Below are positions 60,892 to 64,000 of a DNA stretch of 64,000 nt, one piece after another (position 1 is the first letter of the stretch; every line of letters begins with the position of its first letter). A program made the translations under genes and the position numbers. The notes beneath the pieces were generated by a model. It made no database searches. It saw nothing but the letters and a program-made list of their open reading frames with translations, and was not told the origin of the DNA. The stretch comes from Bradyrhizobium aeschynomenes (GTDB lineage: Bacteria > Pseudomonadota > Alphaproteobacteria > Rhizobiales > Xanthobacteraceae). Location of the stretch: NCBI RefSeq assembly GCF_013178945.1, contig NZ_JABFDM010000013.1, positions 3,724 to 67,723 on the forward strand, given 5' to 3'.

Positions 60892-61208
60892 CCTTCGCGA
60901 TGTGCCGTTCCGGCTTCGGAGTCTCCATGCGCGCGGCGCTGGCCTGCTGGCCGCTGCTGATCATCCTGCCGCTCGCCGGTTGCGCAACCACGAGCACACC
61001 TGCGCCAAAAGCCGGCGGGCAGTTTCACGACACCTACAACTATCTGCCCGTCAACGACGTGCCGCACGACGATCAGCGGCCGGTGCTGTCGGTGGAGCAG
61101 CAGGAGAAGCTGCGCAAGGAGCTGACGGCCGTCCGCGATCGTCAGCTGCCGGCCGCCGTAAAGGGGACGCCAGCGAAGCCTGCACCGGCGAGTCCTGCTC
61201 CGAAATAG
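60888..61208 (+). CDS. Small lipoprotein
   Basis: The 106-residue protein has a hydrophobic signal segment and a good lipobox LAGC, followed by a Thr/Pro linker, a conserved-looking YNYLPVNDVPHDDQRPVLSV and a helical QEKLRKELTAVRDR, and an Ala/Pro-rich end. ATG 60888 overlaps the patatin stop. ATG 60903 or 60927 are possible later starts. Function is unknown; it probably works with the two upstream envelope proteins. Confidence 0.7.
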   Translation: MTFAMCRSGFGVSMRAALACWPLLIILPLAGCATTSTPAPKAGGQFHDTYNYLPVNDVPHDDQRPVLSVEQQEKLRKELTAVRDRQLPAAVKGTPAKPAPASPAPK

Positions 61209-61623
61209 GCGGTGGTGCCGATCTGCCACGATGTCTGTCATTCACAAAACTGTTGATGGAGCATCATGAGGTAGGAAGCGCCAACCAAGTCCTCCACCGT
61301 CGTCCCGGCGAACGCCGGGACCCATACCGCGTGATGTGCGTGGGGATAGAAGTCTGAGCTGCCATCATCTGAAAACATGACCGCCTGTGGTTATGGGTCC
61401 CAGCGTTCGCCGGGACGACGGCTGTGGGTGTTGCAAAAGCCGGGCATGATCCGGTCGCGTAGCGGCAGGCGGGACGTCAAGGATGCGGCGCTGATCGTCG
61501 CCTCCGGTGCCACGAAAATTCCTTGTCGCGCGAGCACGGAGGAGATGACGACAGCCTCAATTGCGCCGTGCATTGTCTGGCTTATTCCACTGCGCTACGA
61601 CGTCGCGCATGTTGCAGGGAAAG
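61209..61623. other. Intergenic region with inverted repeat
   Basis: This 415-bp gap holds the inverted-repeat element at 61297-61421. I see no gene in the remainder; the promoter of the helical-repeat protein should lie in the last 150 bp. Confidence 0.5.
61297..61421. repeat. Long inverted-repeat intergenic element
   Basis: The 30-nt arms at 61297-61326 and 61392-61421 are inverted and identical at 29 of 30 positions (CCGTCGTCCCGGCGAACGC...). The element is of a type abundant between genes in Bradyrhizobium. Confidence 0.8.
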
Positions 61624-63324
61624 ATGATCCGCATGCTCCGGTGGCCGCTTGGCCTGACGGCCGCGATGGGCCTGATCCTGTCGGCTGCTGCCGAGGGGCA
61701 GGCCGTCGATTGTGGTGCGGCTCCCACGGTCAAATGTCTGGCGTCCACCGTCTTCAGGCTCGCCAAGACGTTGCCGGAAGACAGCTTCGTCCGCCGCCAA
61801 GTCACCTTCGCCGAGCAGGAGCTGGCGCCCGGCGACCTCAAGGTCGCGCTGTCGCATATTCATTCCGACGCTCCGGATTCGCCGCCGTGGGAGGATATCG
61901 ATTGGATCGCGCAGGCCGGACGTTTCGACCGCGCGATCGAGCTGGCACGGCAGCGAGCCTCGGCGGTCGAGCGCCTCGGCGGACTCGCCGAGGTCGCCAG
62001 TCAGCTCCTCGACAAGGAGCAGACGGCCCGCGCCGCGAAGCTTGTCGACGAGGTCGAACGCGCCTTGCCGTCGCTGAAGGCCGAGGAGAGCGACGAGTAT
62101 GCGAGTGTGATCCCGCAGAAGGTCGGCCGTCTCAGGGCGCGGCTGGGCCAGATCGATCGTGCGACGCGCCTTTTCAAGGGCGGCGGTTTGGGCTCGGTGA
62201 GCGAGTTGCTCGACATTGCCGAAAAATACCCGGTCGCCGTGAGTCTGCGTGAACTGGCTTGGCAGGAGGCCGAGAGCGCCAACGAGCCCTATGCCTGGGA
62301 GTTGATGCTCAAGGATGCGTCCACGCGTGGGCCGAGCGACGTGTCCGACGCCGTGCGTCGGATCGGCGATCGCCTGTATGGAAAATTGAATGCCGACAGC
62401 GCGAACACCGCGGCGGAGCTGGTCCGTTTGCTCCTGAGCGCCGGCCTGCGGGAGCGCGCGGACAAATTGATCGATCCCTGGCCGCAATGGGTCAATGGGC
62501 GAAAGTCGCAGGAGCAGTGCAACACGCTGATGGCGCTGCTTCCGGTGCTCGTCGACCTCGCGCGCGATCAGGATGTCGAGAAGGCAACGCATGCCGTCGA
62601 GGACCCACGCGAACGGACTCAATGTATGAGCATTGCCGCGAATTCCTATTTCCGGATCGGCCGTACCGATCGTGCCATGAGGTTCGATCGCGAGGCCTTG
62701 TTTGTTGCGCAGAACGCCCCGGCATTCGAGGCTAGGGATCGCGTCGAGCGCGATTCCATTCTGCACAATCTCGCGCTGATGCGAGCCGATCACGGTGATA
62801 TCGAAGGTGCGCTGAACGTCGTCGCCAAGATCAGCGATGAAGCCAAGATGCGCGACGTGACGGCATGGGTGGTGACCCGCGCGATTCTCGGCGGGCATGG
62901 ACCGGTGGCCGGTCCAGCCATTGCAGCGGTGCAGCAGCAGGCGCGGACGACCCAGGACGCCCGCCTGTGGCTGGAGGCGGCGAGCGACTGGTCCCAGATC
63001 GACAACGAGACCGAGGCGCGCAGCGCTCTCGCCGAGGCAATGAAGCTGATCAAGCAAGGCCAGCCGTCGCTCAATCCGAACGACATCAGCCTCGCGGCCG
63101 AGCTCACCTGGCGCATCGAAGGCAAGGAGGATCCGCGTGCGATGCTGGCGATCGTCGATCAACTCGGCATCAATGATCCCAATGCGATCGACCGCCTGGT
63201 CGAAACAATGAGGTCGATTTCACCGGCGGCTGCCGTGCAACTCGCCAGTCGGCAGACCGAGGTCGAGCGCCAGATCGACGAACTCGCGGCCATCGGCGAG
63301 GCGATCGCCGGAGCTGCGAAGTAG
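61624..63324 (+). CDS. Secreted helical-repeat protein of unknown function
   Basis: From ATG 61624 (AGGGAAAG just upstream; ATG 61609 and 61633 also possible) the protein is 566 residues with a signal peptide cleaving near AEGQA-V. The rest is almost entirely alpha-helical with TPR/SEL1-like spacing (GRFDRAIELARQRASAVERL, GLRERADKLIDPWPQW, ALNVVAKISDEAKM), suggesting a solenoid scaffold. I recognise no catalytic motif. It is convergent with the SDR gene, only 6 bp apart. Confidence 0.75.
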   Translation: MIRMLRWPLGLTAAMGLILSAAAEGQAVDCGAAPTVKCLASTVFRLAKTLPEDSFVRRQVTFAEQELAPGDLKVALSHIHSDAPDSPPWEDIDWIAQAGRFDRAIELARQRASAVERLGGLAEVASQLLDKEQTARAAKLVDEVERALPSLKAEESDEYASVIPQKVGRLRARLGQIDRATRLFKGGGLGSVSELLDIAEKYPVAVSLRELAWQEAESANEPYAWELMLKDASTRGPSDVSDAVRRIGDRLYGKLNADSANTAAELVRLLLSAGLRERADKLIDPWPQWVNGRKSQEQCNTLMALLPVLVDLARDQDVEKATHAVEDPRERTQCMSIAANSYFRIGRTDRAMRFDREALFVAQNAPAFEARDRVERDSILHNLALMRADHGDIEGALNVVAKISDEAKMRDVTAWVVTRAILGGHGPVAGPAIAAVQQQARTTQDARLWLEAASDWSQIDNETEARSALAEAMKLIKQGQPSLNPNDISLAAELTWRIEGKEDPRAMLAIVDQLGINDPNAIDRLVETMRSISPAAAVQLASRQTEVERQIDELAAIGEAIAGAAK

Positions 63325-63330
63325 CCTGTC

Positions 63331-64000
63331 TTACGCCGGCGGCTGAAAACTCTTCAGCGTGCGGGTCTTGTACTCGTAGATCTTGCCGGTCTCCGTCCAG
63401 GACGGCAGGCACATCGGCAGGATGAACTCGGCGACCTGCTCGGGCGTCTCCAGCGTCATCGGGTCCTCGCCGGGCATCACCGTGGCGCGCATGCGGGTGC
63501 GGATCGGGCCCGGGCTGAACAGGTTCACGCGCAGCGGCGTGCGCTCGGTCTCGTGGGCCCAGACGCGCGCCAGGGTCTCCAGCGCGGCCTTGGTGACGGC
63601 GTAGGGGCCGAGATAGGCCTGCGCCTTGTGGGCGGCGCCCGAGGTGAGGAACACGGCGCGGCCGGCGTCGGAGGCCTTCAGCAGCGGCTCCATGCAGCGG
63701 ATGAGCTGGAAGTTCGCGGAGAGATTGACGGCGACGACGTCGTTCCACGGCTTGAGGTCGATATGGCCGAGCGGCGACGACGGGCCGGGCACGGCGGCGT
63801 TGCCGACGAGGATGTCGAGCTTGCCGTGGCGCTCATGCAGCGCGGCGCCGAGCCGGGCGATGCCGTCGCTGTCGGTCATGCTGAGCGGCACCAAGGTGGC
63901 GCCGTTGCCGGTTTCTTTGCGGATCTCGTCGTCGAGCTCCTCCAGCCCTCCTTGCGTGCGGGCGACGGCCACGACATGCGCGCCGGCGCGGGCGAGCGCG
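63331..64000 (-). CDS. SDR-family oxidoreductase (5' end outside window)
   Basis: The visible 223 residues carry the short-chain dehydrogenase/reductase core: VGNAAVP (cofactor-region NAG-type motif), LTSGAA with the catalytic Ser, and YAVTK with catalytic Tyr and Lys, then SPGPIRTRM. The Rossmann glycine motif should lie in the missing N-terminus; the frame continues past base 64000 as ALARAGAHVVAVA. It resembles NAD(P)-dependent FabG/YciK-like enzymes; the substrate is unknown. Confidence 0.85.
   Translation of the reverse strand, partial: ALARAGAHVVAVARTQGGLEELDDEIRKETGNGATLVPLSMTDSDGIARLGAALHERHGKLDILVGNAAVPGPSSPLGHIDLKPWNDVVAVNLSANFQLIRCMEPLLKASDAGRAVFLTSGAAHKAQAYLGPYAVTKAALETLARVWAHETERTPLRVNLFSPGPIRTRMRATVMPGEDPMTLETPEQVAEFILPMCLPSWTETGKIYEYKTRTLKSFQPPA

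Noticed and set aside
1..64000. tRNA, rRNA or insertion-sequence genes
   Set aside because: No cloverleaf-like segment, rRNA sequence or transposase frame was recognised by eye; a covariance-model scan would be needed to exclude a tRNA fully.

Overview
The window is a GC-rich alphaproteobacterial chromosome segment, most likely from Bradyrhizobium or a close relative. The evidence is the dense ABC-transporter, amidase and oxidoreductase content, the codon bias, and intergenic hairpin families typical of that group (23706-23788, 27203-27251, 61297-61421). I saw no rRNA, tRNA, CRISPR, phage or insertion-sequence gene. The first gene (mauE) and the last (an SDR oxidoreductase) run off the window ends.

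Region 1 (1-10170, minus strand) is a one-carbon/amide locus. In transcription order it encodes a LuxR-type regulator, an amide-type branched-chain ABC transporter (binding protein, LivG, LivF, LivH, LivM), the small and large subunits of N,N-dimethylformamidase, then methylamine dehydrogenase heavy chain (mauB) and mauE. The small DMFase subunit is in frame with LivM with no stop between them. A palindrome, TGATGCATATGCATCA, recurs upstream of mauB, of the binding-protein gene and (degenerate) of the regulator.

Region 2 (10481-23652) is a divergent catabolic cluster around a MarR regulator. On the minus strand are an amidohydrolase and a three-gene molybdenum hydroxylase whose [2Fe-2S] subunit is fused to a CoxG-like domain. 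On the plus strand are a nitroreductase, a polar amino-acid-type ABC transporter, RidA and three DUF1989 proteins, two of them homologues of carboxyguanidine deiminase subunits. No urea or guanidine carboxylase is present. My inference is an undescribed route for an N-heterocyclic or guanidino compound.

Region 3 (23888-36274) holds an amidase preceded by a candidate small RNA or attenuated leader, a small secreted protein, an XRE-cupin regulator, and a peptide-type ABC operon with two more amidases and a GlcG-like protein. That operon has an upstream sequence matching the sigma-54 consensus exactly.

Region 4 (36437-42296) is a CadC-like regulator with a TPR region, divergent from a 1.26-kresidue autotransporter built of 19-residue repeats. 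The pair is bracketed by 46-bp imperfect direct repeats. A 1.1-kb gene-free, repeat-rich stretch follows.

Region 5 (43334-51158) is a periplasmic alcohol-oxidation module: a PQQ dehydrogenase with the lanthanide-type Asp pair, a XoxJ-like binding protein fused to a cytochrome c domain, two LuxR-type response regulators, a hybrid histidine kinase, a FIST-domain sensor and a cytochrome c.

Region 6 (51240-64000) is mixed: a multidomain alpha/beta hydrolase with a trefoil-like C-terminus, an MFS exporter, a branched-chain-type binding protein, an NHL-propeller protein, a TetR regulator, a three-gene lipoprotein operon with a patatin, a secreted helical-repeat protein and a partial SDR oxidoreductase.
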